From JBEVOS01 sp964564595 (GTDB taxonomy: Bacteria > Pseudomonadota > Alphaproteobacteria > Caulobacterales > Aquidulcibacteraceae), in contig CAZMCA010000090.1 of the NCBI GenBank assembly GCA_964564595.1, positions 1 through 13,386 of the forward strand: DNA of 13,386 nucleotides, written 5' to 3'. The notes below the pieces were generated by a model, which searched no databases, was not told the DNA's origin, and worked only from the letters and a program-made list of their open reading frames with translations. The position numbers and the translations under genes are program-made. How positions within the stretch are numbered: the stretch's first letter is position 1; every line of letters starts with the position of its first letter. Below, one piece after another: positions 7,361 to 13,386 of the stretch.

Positions 7361-7780
7361 TCAATGCCCCTTCGGCGTTTCCATAAGCTCGATCAGAACG
7401 CCATTCGAGTTTTTGGGATGCACGAAGATGATCAGCGTCCCATGCGCGCCGATACGCGGTTCGCCGAGCACGGTCGCGCCTTTCGCCTTCATCGCGTCGC
7501 GCGCTTCGTAGATGTTCGCCACCTCGAAGCACACGTGATGCTGGCCGCCTTTTGGGTTCTTCTCAAGGAATCCAACGATCGGCGAGGCCGCGCCCAGCGG
7601 CTCGATCAACTCGATCTGGCTGTTATCGACATTGACGAACGCCACCCGCACGCCCTGCTCGGGCATATCGCGAATGTCGGTCATCTCGCTCTCGGGCACG
7701 CCGTACAGATCGCGGTAGGTGTTCTTGGCTTCCGCAATGGAAGGCACGGCGACGCCGACATGGTTCAAACGGCCAATCAT
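7361..7780 (-). CDS. mce: Methylmalonyl-CoA epimerase
   Basis: This enzyme interconverts (2S)- and (2R)-methylmalonyl-CoA between propionyl-CoA carboxylase and methylmalonyl-CoA mutase, in propionate, odd-chain fatty acid and branched amino acid breakdown. The 139-residue protein is a vicinal-oxygen-chelate (glyoxalase) fold with paired modules. The expected metal ligands His, Gln, His, Glu are visible as His7 (LNHVGVAV), Gln55 (SQIELIEP), His81/His82 (GQHHVCFEV) and Glu131 (VLIELME). The ATG at 7780 is preferred over an in-frame TTG at 7801, because it gives the normal MIGRLNHVG start and has AAGGAG upstream at 7 bases. That ribosome site lies in the loop of a GC hairpin (separate entry). 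The partner carboxylase and mutase are not in the window. Confidence 0.95.
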   Translation of the reverse strand: MIGRLNHVGVAVPSIAEAKNTYRDLYGVPESEMTDIRDMPEQGVRVAFVNVDNSQIELIEPLGAASPIVGFLEKNPKGGQHHVCFEVANIYEARDAMKAKGATVLGEPRIGAHGTLIIFVHPKNSNGVLIELMETPKGH

Positions 7781-7781
7781 G

Positions 7782-7799
7782 AGGGGCTCCTTCGCCCCC
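7782..7799 (-). promoter_or_regulatory. Hairpin presenting the mce ribosome-binding site in its loop
   Basis: On the transcript strand, GGGGC and GCCCC flank the six-base loop GAAGGA (plus-strand stem arms 7783-7787 and 7794-7798). A G·U pair can be added outside. The loop carries the Shine-Dalgarno core of mce, and the ATG follows 2 to 3 bases after the stem. The gap between RNase J and mce is 65 bases (7781-7845), long for this tightly packed array, so there is room for a regulatory leader. I see no other clear signal in this gap. The pairing is real in the sequence, but whether it forms or matters is inference. Confidence 0.35.
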
Positions 7800-7845
7800 A
7801 ATCTACGCCAGGGCCGGCGCCCCCGTCACCCCGCCCTCGCTGGGC

Positions 7846-9528
7846 CTAAACGCGCATCAGCACGACTTCCACGAACGGCCGCTTGCCCCACATCTTCTCC
7901 GCCGCCTTGCGCACCGCGCGTTGAACGCCGGCCTCGGCCGTGTCGTCATTGGCGCGGTCATCATGCTTGAGGCGGTTGAACGCCGCTTCCGCGACGTCGG
8001 CGAGTTCTTCGAGTGCGAGGTCGAGTTCTTCCTCGTCCTGCATCGTCAGGCCGCGCACGCGCACGTCAGGCCCGGTGACGATCGTGTGCTTGCGCTCGCT
8101 CACTGCCATCACGACGGTGACGACACCCTCCGTCGCGATCCGTTTGCGCTCCCGCAGCGCATCCGTATCCGCCTCGATCAATGTCACGCCATCGACGTAG
8201 AGGCGGCCCGCGGGCACCTCGTCGATGACGAGCGCTTTGCCTGGCGCCAACCGGATCATATCGCCATTCTTCGGCGCGACGGCCTCCGGCGTCTGCAGCT
8301 CCTGCGCGAGCTTTACATGCTCGAGAATGTGCCGCCGCTCGCCATGCACGGGCACCGCGATGCGTGGGCGCGCCCATTGGTACATTTGCTTCAGTTCGTC
8401 ACGGCACGGGTGGCCACTGACGTGCACGTCCGCGTCCTTGTCGGTGATGACTTCAACGCCGCGTTCCGCGAGCCGATTGTAGAGCGCGTAGATCGCCGTC
8501 TCGTTGCCCGGGATGACGCGGGACGAGAAGATCACCGTGTCACCCTCGCTCAAGGCGACATGGCGATGATCGCCCGAGGCGATGCGCGCCAAGGCCGCGC
8601 GCTCTTCACCTTGGCTTCCGGTGCAGAGGTAGAGCACGTGCTCAGGCGGCAGATGCCCCGCCTCATCCTCACTCGCAAACTCCGGCAGACCAGCAAGAAG
8701 ACCCACGCTTTTTGCCGCGTTGGTCACCTTATGCATCGACCGGCCAACGAGGCACACGACGCGCCCGCACGCTTGCGCCGCGCGGATCGTGGTTTCAAGG
8801 CGCGCCACGTTCGATGCGAACGCCGTCACCGCGACCTTTCCGCGGCATTGTTTCAGCACTCCAATCAGGTGCTCGCGTACATCGCCCTCAGAGCCGCTCA
8901 CGCCTTCGACGAACACATTCGTTGAATCGCACACCATCGCGAGGATGCCCTCGTCGCGAAGCCCTTCTAGCGCGGCGACATCGGTTGTCTCCCCGATCAG
9001 CGGATCAGGATCGATTTTCCAATCGCCGGTGTGCCAGATGAGACCGAGCGGCGTGCGGATCGCGAGGCCATTTGGCTCCGGGATCGAGTGCGTGAGCGTT
9101 ACGTACTCAATATCGAACGGCCCGAGTGAGAAACGGCTCTTAAGCGGTGTTTCGGTGAGCTTTACGCGCTCCAGAAGGCCCCGCTCACGCAGCTTTTCGC
9201 GCACCAACGCTGCCGTGAACGGCGTCGCCCACACCGGCGCTTTGAGTCGCGGCCACAACCAGCCGAGCGCGCCAATATGGTCCTCATGCGCGTGCGTGAG
9301 GATGATGCCGAGGATGTTATCTCTCTCGCCTTCGAGATAGCCGGGGTCCGGCACGATCACATCGACCCCTGGCGTGTCCTGATCACCGCCGAACGTCACG
9401 CCAATATCAACGATGATCCACTTACGATCGTCCGGCGGGCCATAGCCGTAGGCGTTGAGGTTCATGCCGATTTCGCCCGAACCGCCGAGCGGAAGAAAGA
9501 CGAGCTCGTCCTGTGCGCCTGGTTTCAT
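7846..9528 (-). CDS. rnj: Ribonuclease J
   Basis: RNase J is a metallo-beta-lactamase/beta-CASP ribonuclease with 5'-to-3' exonuclease and endonuclease activity in RNA processing and decay. The 560-residue protein has the usual order. The metallo-beta-lactamase half carries THAHEDHIGAL at 78-88 (zinc ligands His79, His81, Asp83, His84), His147 in LTHSIPE and Asp169 in HTGDWK, with CDSTN at 200-204. The beta-CASP domain has CTGSQGE at 302-308. Next come SGHPCRDEL (His373) and PVHGE (His395), and then a C-terminal domain. The ATG at 9528 overlaps the coaX stop as ATGA, so translation is coupled to coaX. Alphaproteobacteria commonly have RNase J as well as RNase E. The acidic stretch MQDEEELDLALEEL near the C-terminus belongs to the family's C-terminal region. 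Confidence 0.96.
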   Translation of the reverse strand: MKPGAQDELVFLPLGGSGEIGMNLNAYGYGPPDDRKWIIVDIGVTFGGDQDTPGVDVIVPDPGYLEGERDNILGIILTHAHEDHIGALGWLWPRLKAPVWATPFTAALVREKLRERGLLERVKLTETPLKSRFSLGPFDIEYVTLTHSIPEPNGLAIRTPLGLIWHTGDWKIDPDPLIGETTDVAALEGLRDEGILAMVCDSTNVFVEGVSGSEGDVREHLIGVLKQCRGKVAVTAFASNVARLETTIRAAQACGRVVCLVGRSMHKVTNAAKSVGLLAGLPEFASEDEAGHLPPEHVLYLCTGSQGEERAALARIASGDHRHVALSEGDTVIFSSRVIPGNETAIYALYNRLAERGVEVITDKDADVHVSGHPCRDELKQMYQWARPRIAVPVHGERRHILEHVKLAQELQTPEAVAPKNGDMIRLAPGKALVIDEVPAGRLYVDGVTLIEADTDALRERKRIATEGVVTVVMAVSERKHTIVTGPDVRVRGLTMQDEEELDLALEELADVAEAAFNRLKHDDRANDDTAEAGVQRAVRKAAEKMWGKRPFVEVVLMRV

Positions 9529-10301
9529 ATCGCTCCGCCGTTCCGGCGAAACACTTCTAAGAGCCCGCGCGAGGTAAGATCCTGGTCGAATACTTCGATC
9601 GTCGTGGACGCGCCTTCGAACAGGGAGGCGACGCCTCCCGTCGCGATGGCTTTCATCGGCTGCCCGTACTCATCGCGGATGCGCTGGATGAGCCCGTCGA
9701 TGAGCTCGATGTAACCCCAGAAGATCCCGCTTTGCATCGCCGTAACCGTGGTCTTGCCGATGACGACGCCTGGATCGCGGATTTCCACACGCGGCAGGCG
9801 CGCCGCCGCCGTGTGCAACGCCTGCAGCGACAGATTGATCCCCGGCGCGATGATGCCGCCCTCAAAACCGCCATCGGCGCCGATCACATCGAATGTCGTG
9901 GCCGTGCCGCTGTCGATAACCACCGCAGGGCCGCCATAAGCGATATAGGCGCCAATCGCGTTGACGAGCCGGTCGGCGCCCGCTTCACGCGGATTGAGCA
10001 GGCGGATTTCGATGCCGAGATGCGTGCCTTGCTCGCCGATCACCAGCGGCTCGGCTTCTACGTAGCGGCGCGACAGATTGCGCAGATTGAACAGCGCTTG
10101 CGGTACGACCGTTGAGATCACGCACGCTGTCAGATCGGCAAAGCTGAGCTTTTGCATGGCCAGCAGCGTTGCGAGCCACGGGCCGTATTCATCTGCCGTC
10201 CGCGTGGCGTCCGTGGTAGAGCGCCAAGAGCCGCGCCAAACTGCGCCGTCATAGACTGCGAATTTTGTGTTCGTGTTGCCGACGTCGATCGCAAGAAGCA
10301 T
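9525..10301 (-). CDS. coaX: Type III pantothenate kinase
   Basis: CoaX phosphorylates pantothenate with ATP, the first step of coenzyme A synthesis. The type III enzyme belongs to the ASKHA/actin-like kinase fold and is unrelated to E. coli CoaA. The 258-residue protein has the phosphate-binding motif DVGNTNTKF at 6-14, GADR at 108-111 with the pantothenate-contacting and catalytic Asp, DSGTATTFD at 130-138 and GGIIAPGIN at 148-156, all diagnostic. The ATG at 10301 lies 4 bases after the birA stop without a recognisable Shine-Dalgarno, so coupling to birA is likely. The gene's TGA overlaps the RNase J ATG. The order birA-coaX-rnj is shared with many other Alphaproteobacteria. CoA made here feeds pathways such as the methylmalonyl-CoA route represented by mce. 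Confidence 0.96.
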   Translation of the reverse strand: MLLAIDVGNTNTKFAVYDGAVWRGSWRSTTDATRTADEYGPWLATLLAMQKLSFADLTACVISTVVPQALFNLRNLSRRYVEAEPLVIGEQGTHLGIEIRLLNPREAGADRLVNAIGAYIAYGGPAVVIDSGTATTFDVIGADGGFEGGIIAPGINLSLQALHTAAARLPRVEIRDPGVVIGKTTVTAMQSGIFWGYIELIDGLIQRIRDEYGQPMKAIATGGVASLFEGASTTIEVFDQDLTSRGLLEVFRRNGGAI

Positions 10302-10305
10302 GGCG

Positions 10306-11061
10306 TTAGGCCGCGGCGGGAGAGAGAAGAATGTCGCCCGCCGCGACGAGCCTTACGCCTGCGCCGGTGTCGAGTTCGAGTTCGCCGCGCGGCGAGAGGC
10401 CCACGATGCGCCCTTCGACGCTCTCAGCACCGATCAGCACCCTCGCCGACTTTCCAAGCCCATGCGCACGCGTGAGCCAAGCGCGCCGCAGCGGCTCGAA
10501 GCCATCGCGTGGCAACCGCGCCGCGTGCGCTTCGAGACGCGGACGGATGAGCGCAAGCAACGCCTCAGGCGTCGGCGCGACCGCATCCGGCGGCAGCGCA
10601 TCCCGCAGCGCAGCCGTCTCCTGATCAATCCCATCTGGCGAGCCGACAATGTTCACGCCAAACGCCAGCGCGAGCCAGTACGCGCCAGGCTTATCGAGCG
10701 CTCCGCTATCGAGCATCAGACCTGCCGCCTTGGCGCCATCGAGAAACAAATCGTTCGGCCATTTCAGCGTCGCGCGCCCGGGACCCAGTATTTCGTCGAA
10801 CGCCTCTGCAATGGCGACGCCCGCCGCGAACCCCAAGAGTGCAATCTCTGCCGGCGGGGCGTGAGCCACACCCAGATAGGTCGCCATCAGGTTTCCATCG
10901 AACGAGGCCCAGCTGCGGCCGCGCCGCCCGCGGCCCGCCGTCTGCCGGCGCGCAATCATCCAGACAGGGCCAAGTTCGCCTCTTTCAGCGCGACGCCGCG
11001 CTTCCACGATGGTGGAATCGATCTCCTCGAAAATTTCGAGCGGTGCGCTGGGATCGAGCAT
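10306..11061 (-). CDS. birA: Biotin--[acetyl-CoA-carboxylase] ligase (monofunctional BirA)
   Basis: This enzyme makes biotinyl-5'-AMP and attaches biotin to carrier proteins such as AccB. The 251-residue protein starts directly at the catalytic domain and lacks the N-terminal helix-turn-helix of E. coli BirA, so it is a group I ligase that does not act as a repressor. Motifs are EIDST at 13-17, the adenylate-binding loop GRGRRGRSW at 43-51, KWPND at 100-104, Lys111 in KAAGLMLDS (the biotin-contacting lysine region, usually KxxGILxE) and ALAFGVN at 131-137. A small SH3-like C-terminal domain follows at about 205-251. The ATG at 11061 follows an AAGGGG. The nuoN stop is 34 bases upstream, and coaX begins 4 bases downstream. 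The Asp where many relatives have Glu in the KxxGILxE motif is a conservative change. Confidence 0.94.
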   Translation of the reverse strand: MLDPSAPLEIFEEIDSTIVEARRRAERGELGPVWMIARRQTAGRGRRGRSWASFDGNLMATYLGVAHAPPAEIALLGFAAGVAIAEAFDEILGPGRATLKWPNDLFLDGAKAAGLMLDSGALDKPGAYWLALAFGVNIVGSPDGIDQETAALRDALPPDAVAPTPEALLALIRPRLEAHAARLPRDGFEPLRRAWLTRAHGLGKSARVLIGAESVEGRIVGLSPRGELELDTGAGVRLVAAGDILLSPAAA

Positions 11062-11063
11062 TG

Positions 11064-11090
11064 GCCCCTTGAACTAAGGAAAAGAGGGGC
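11064..11090 (-). promoter_or_regulatory. Inverted repeats that pair with the birA ribosome-binding site
   Basis: In the 34-base nuoN-birA gap the transcript reads GCCCCU, a 15-base loop, then AGGGGC, ending two bases before the birA ATG (plus-strand arms 11085-11090 and 11064-11069). The second arm contains the Shine-Dalgarno AAGGGG. A mutually exclusive inner hairpin, CCUU-AGUUC-AAGG (plus-strand 11067-11079), uses the same bases. Both folds would hide the ribosome site, so birA translation may depend on ribosomes leaving nuoN. This is inferred from pairing alone. No T-run follows, so it is not an obvious terminator. Confidence 0.35.
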
Positions 11091-11095
11091 GCCGG

Positions 11096-12532
11096 TCAGA
11101 ACGAGGTCGCCACCGCACTCTTAGCCCAGGCTTCGAGCGCGCCCAAGGCGAGGAGAAGGATCGGGAAAACGAGCGCGACGGCCGCCGATGCGGTGAGAAC
11201 GACGGTCCCGCTCGCGGGGCCGAGCGGGGCCGCGGCCGGGCGGAACCAGATCGCCGAAACGATGCGCAGATAATAGCCAGCTGACACGACTGCCGCGAGA
11301 CCGCCGATGATCGCCAGCGGCACGAGGCCCGCATTGATGGCCGCGATGAAGGTCGCGTACTTCCCAAAGAACCCGGCCAGCGGCGGGACGCCCGCGAGCG
11401 AGAACATCAGCGCCGTAAAGAGCGCGGCCATCCAGGGCTTGCGGGTCGCGAGGCCGCCAAGGTCATCCAAGGATTCAGCAGGCTGGCCATCGCGCCGCAT
11501 TGAGAGGATCAGCGCAAACACCCCGATCGTCGACGGAAGATAGATCGCCAGGAACAGGAGCGCGGCGGAAGCTCCGCCCTCCCCGCCCGCCGTCAGGGCC
11601 ATCAGGGCGAAACCGATGTTGTTGATAGAAGAGAACGCCATCAGTCGCTTAAGATTGGTCTGCACCAAGGCAGCGACCGCGCCCCAAACCATTGAGATAG
11701 CGGCGAGTGCGGCGACCACCTGCTGCCATTGCGCGATCAGCGGCGCGAATGGCTCGGACAGAAGCCGCGCCGTCAACACTACGGCCGCAACCTTGGGCGC
11801 AGCGGCGAAGAACGCCGTCACAGGCGTCGGCGAGCCCTCATACACATCCGGCGTCCACATATGGAACGGCGCAGCGGACATTTTAAAGCCGAGCGCGCAG
11901 AGGATCAGCACGATGCCGAACAAGAGCCCAACGCCGCCTTCTGGCGCCGCCGCAGCGATCGTTTCGAAGCGCACAGATCCCGTGAAGCCGTAGACGTACG
12001 AGGCGCCAAACAGCAGCAGACCGGACGAGATCGCGCCGAGCACGAAATATTTGAGGCCAGCCTCGGAAGAGCGCGCATCGTCACGCCGCCAAGCCGCGAG
12101 CACATAGGCCGCCAGCGACTGCAGCTCCACGCCCACGTAAAGCGTGATGAGATCGCGCGCCGACACCATCACGAACATGCCGAGCGTCGCGAGCACAACG
12201 AGCACTGGGAACTCGAAGCGCCGCTCTCCCGTGCGCGCAAAATGATCGGCGCCAAGCAGCAATGTCGCCGCCGCTGAGAACGCAATCAGGGCTTTGGCAA
12301 ACGCCGAAAACCCGTCGATCACAAGCGCGCCGCCGAACAGCACTTGGGGCGCGGCCGGATCGAACACGATGCCGAACACGCCCGCAGCGATCAGCGCCAT
12401 CGCGCCGGCAACCGAGAGCGGCCCAGCCGCGCGATCGCCAGCCCAGGCGCCCACAACCGCGGCCAGCATGGCAAAGCCAGCGAGGATTAGCTCGCCCTGC
12501 ACCCAAGGCAGATCGGCGGCAAAGCTCGTCAC
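11096..12532 (-). CDS. nuoN: NADH-quinone oxidoreductase subunit N
   Basis: NuoN is one of the three antiporter-like proton-pumping subunits in the membrane arm of complex I. The 478-residue protein is a polytopic membrane protein with about 14 helices. The charged residues of the proton channel are present: Glu136 in YVGVELQSL, Lys217 in LGFKMSAAPFHMWTPDVYEG, Lys247 in AAPKVAA, Lys295 in TNLKRLMAFSSI and Lys391 in GFFGKY. The motif PFHMWTPDVYEGSPTPVTAFF is typical of NuoN/ND2. The start is GTG at 12532, overlapping the nuoM TGA (GTGA), with GAGGA 7 bases upstream on the transcript. It is the last nuo gene, as in most nuo operons, but transcription probably continues into birA, 34 bases away. 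A functional subunit is expected. Confidence 0.97.
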   Translation of the reverse strand: MTSFAADLPWVQGELILAGFAMLAAVVGAWAGDRAAGPLSVAGAMALIAAGVFGIVFDPAAPQVLFGGALVIDGFSAFAKALIAFSAAATLLLGADHFARTGERRFEFPVLVVLATLGMFVMVSARDLITLYVGVELQSLAAYVLAAWRRDDARSSEAGLKYFVLGAISSGLLLFGASYVYGFTGSVRFETIAAAAPEGGVGLLFGIVLILCALGFKMSAAPFHMWTPDVYEGSPTPVTAFFAAAPKVAAVVLTARLLSEPFAPLIAQWQQVVAALAAISMVWGAVAALVQTNLKRLMAFSSINNIGFALMALTAGGEGGASAALLFLAIYLPSTIGVFALILSMRRDGQPAESLDDLGGLATRKPWMAALFTALMFSLAGVPPLAGFFGKYATFIAAINAGLVPLAIIGGLAAVVSAGYYLRIVSAIWFRPAAAPLGPASGTVVLTASAAVALVFPILLLALGALEAWAKSAVATSF

Positions 12533-13386
12533 GGCGCGGTCCTCGCGAAAGCGTTCACGACGGTCTCAGCCGACGCATTGGTGAAGTCGAGCACCATCGA
12601 CGGCGCAAGGCCCATTACCAGCGTCGCAATCACGAGCGGCACGAAGATGATCCATTCGCGCGCGTCGAGATCGGTGATGTCCGCCAGCTTCGGGTTCACG
12701 ATCGGTCCCATCGCGACCTTGCGATAGAGCGTCAGCGCGTAAACGGCCGAGAAGATCACGCCGCTCGCCGCGCCCGCCGCGATCCAAGCGTTCACCTGGA
12801 ACGCGCCCATCATGGTGAGGATTTCGCCGGGGAAGCCACTGGTGCCCGGCAGGCCCACATTGCCCATCGTAAACAGCATGAAAATCGCGGCGTAGACAGG
12901 CATCCGGTTCACAAGGCCGCCGTAGAAGGCAATCTCCCGCGTGTGCATCCGATCGTAGATCACGCCGACACAGAGGAAGAGCGCGCCCGAAATCACACCG
13001 TGCGAGAGCATCTGGTAGATCGCGCCCTGCACACCGGCCATCGTGCCGGTGAAAATCCCCATCGTCACAAAGCCCATGTGCGCGACGGAAGAGTACGCGA
13101 TCAGCTTTTTCACGTCCGTCTGCCGGAACGCGACGAGCGAGGCGTACACGATCGCGATCACAGAGAGCACGAACACCATAGGCTGGAAAAGCGCGCTCGC
13201 GTCCGGGAACATCGGCAGCGAAAACCGTAGGAAGCCGTAGCCGCCCATCTTCAGCAGGATCGCCGCCAGCACGACTGAGCCGGCCGTCGGCGCCTCAACG
13301 TGCGCGTCAGGAAGCCATGTGTGCACCGGCCACATCGGCATTTTCACTGCAAATGAAGCGAAGAACGCCAGCCACAGCCATGTCTG
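12529..13386 (-). CDS. nuoM: NADH-quinone oxidoreductase subunit M, C-terminal part (5' end outside window)
   Basis: NuoM is the second antiporter-like subunit of complex I, next to NuoN in the membrane arm. The last 285 residues are present. The frame is open to the window edge, where it reads QTWLWLAFFASFAVKMP, so the GTG at 13347 is an internal valine and not the start. The hallmark stretch VKMPMWPVHTWLPDAHVEAP contains the key lysine (residue 15 of the fragment) and His22. LLKMGGYGFLRF carries the second lysine (fragment residue 46). The family motif SSVAHMGFV and the later GTSGFPGEI helix-break region are also visible. The TGA overlaps the nuoN GTG by four bases. The N-terminal third to half, including the TM5 glutamate, lies beyond the window. 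Confidence 0.97.
   Translation of the reverse strand, partial: QTWLWLAFFASFAVKMPMWPVHTWLPDAHVEAPTAGSVVLAAILLKMGGYGFLRFSLPMFPDASALFQPMVFVLSVIAIVYASLVAFRQTDVKKLIAYSSVAHMGFVTMGIFTGTMAGVQGAIYQMLSHGVISGALFLCVGVIYDRMHTREIAFYGGLVNRMPVYAAIFMLFTMGNVGLPGTSGFPGEILTMMGAFQVNAWIAAGAASGVIFSAVYALTLYRKVAMGPIVNPKLADITDLDAREWIIFVPLVIATLVMGLAPSMVLDFTNASAETVVNAFARTAP

Noticed and set aside
7921..8925. Plus-strand open frame (334 codons) opposite RNase J.
   Set aside because: It is a shadow of the RNase J coding frame in GC-rich DNA, with no motif and no plausible ribosome site.
11067..11090. The inverted repeat after nuoN considered as an intrinsic terminator of the nuo operon.
   Set aside because: On the transcript the second arm is followed at once by the birA start codon and there is no U-run, so a translation-control role fits better.
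12262..13230. Plus-strand open frame (322 codons) opposite nuoN and nuoM.
   Set aside because: The product is dominated by Arg, His and Asp, typical of the reverse of hydrophobic membrane-protein codons. Both complex I genes are certain.

Overview
The window is about 13.4 kb of high-GC DNA that looks like an alphaproteobacterial chromosome. I judge this from the gene order mreB-mreC-mreD-PBP2-rodA on one strand and nuoM-nuoN-birA-coaX-RNase J-methylmalonyl-CoA epimerase-DUF1467 on the other. Both orders are typical of Alphaproteobacteria, and the proteins fit a Caulobacterales/Hyphomonadaceae-like lineage, although the exact genus cannot be read from the sequence. There are no rRNA or tRNA genes, insertion sequences, CRISPR arrays, phage genes or toxin-antitoxin genes. 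Coding density is close to complete; the largest gaps are only about 65 bases.

Plus strand, 1-6114: the 3' end of mreB, then mreC, mreD, mrdA (PBP2) and rodA. This is the elongasome (Rod complex) operon that builds the lateral cell wall. MreB filaments, the MreC/MreD scaffold, the RodA glycosyltransferase and the PBP2 transpeptidase act as one machine at the inner membrane. The genes are tightly packed: mreC/mreD overlap as GTGA and mrdA/rodA as ATGA. After a 66-base gap comes an isopenicillin N synthase-like 2-oxoglutarate/Fe(II) oxygenase with all its metal and cosubstrate residues.

Minus strand, 13386 down to 6120: nuoM (5' end outside the window) and nuoN encode the last two antiporter-like membrane subunits of respiratory complex I. 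They are followed by a monofunctional biotin-protein ligase (birA), type III pantothenate kinase (coaX), ribonuclease J, methylmalonyl-CoA epimerase (mce), an 82-residue DUF1467 membrane protein and a short-chain dehydrogenase/reductase. Most junctions are 4-base overlaps or gaps of a few bases, so this reads as one long, translationally coupled transcript. It mixes energy metabolism, cofactor supply (biotin attachment, CoA), propionate/methylmalonyl-CoA metabolism and RNA decay.

The two blocks converge with only 5 bases between the oxygenase and SDR stop codons. These two oxidoreductases are the only genes here that are not part of a conserved core cluster. I found no convincing new system. 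The points most worth a second look are a probable Cys3-His zinc site in PBP2, hairpins that involve the Shine-Dalgarno sequences of birA and mce, the accessory oxidoreductase pair at the convergent junction, and a long Pro/Ala-rich tail on MreC.
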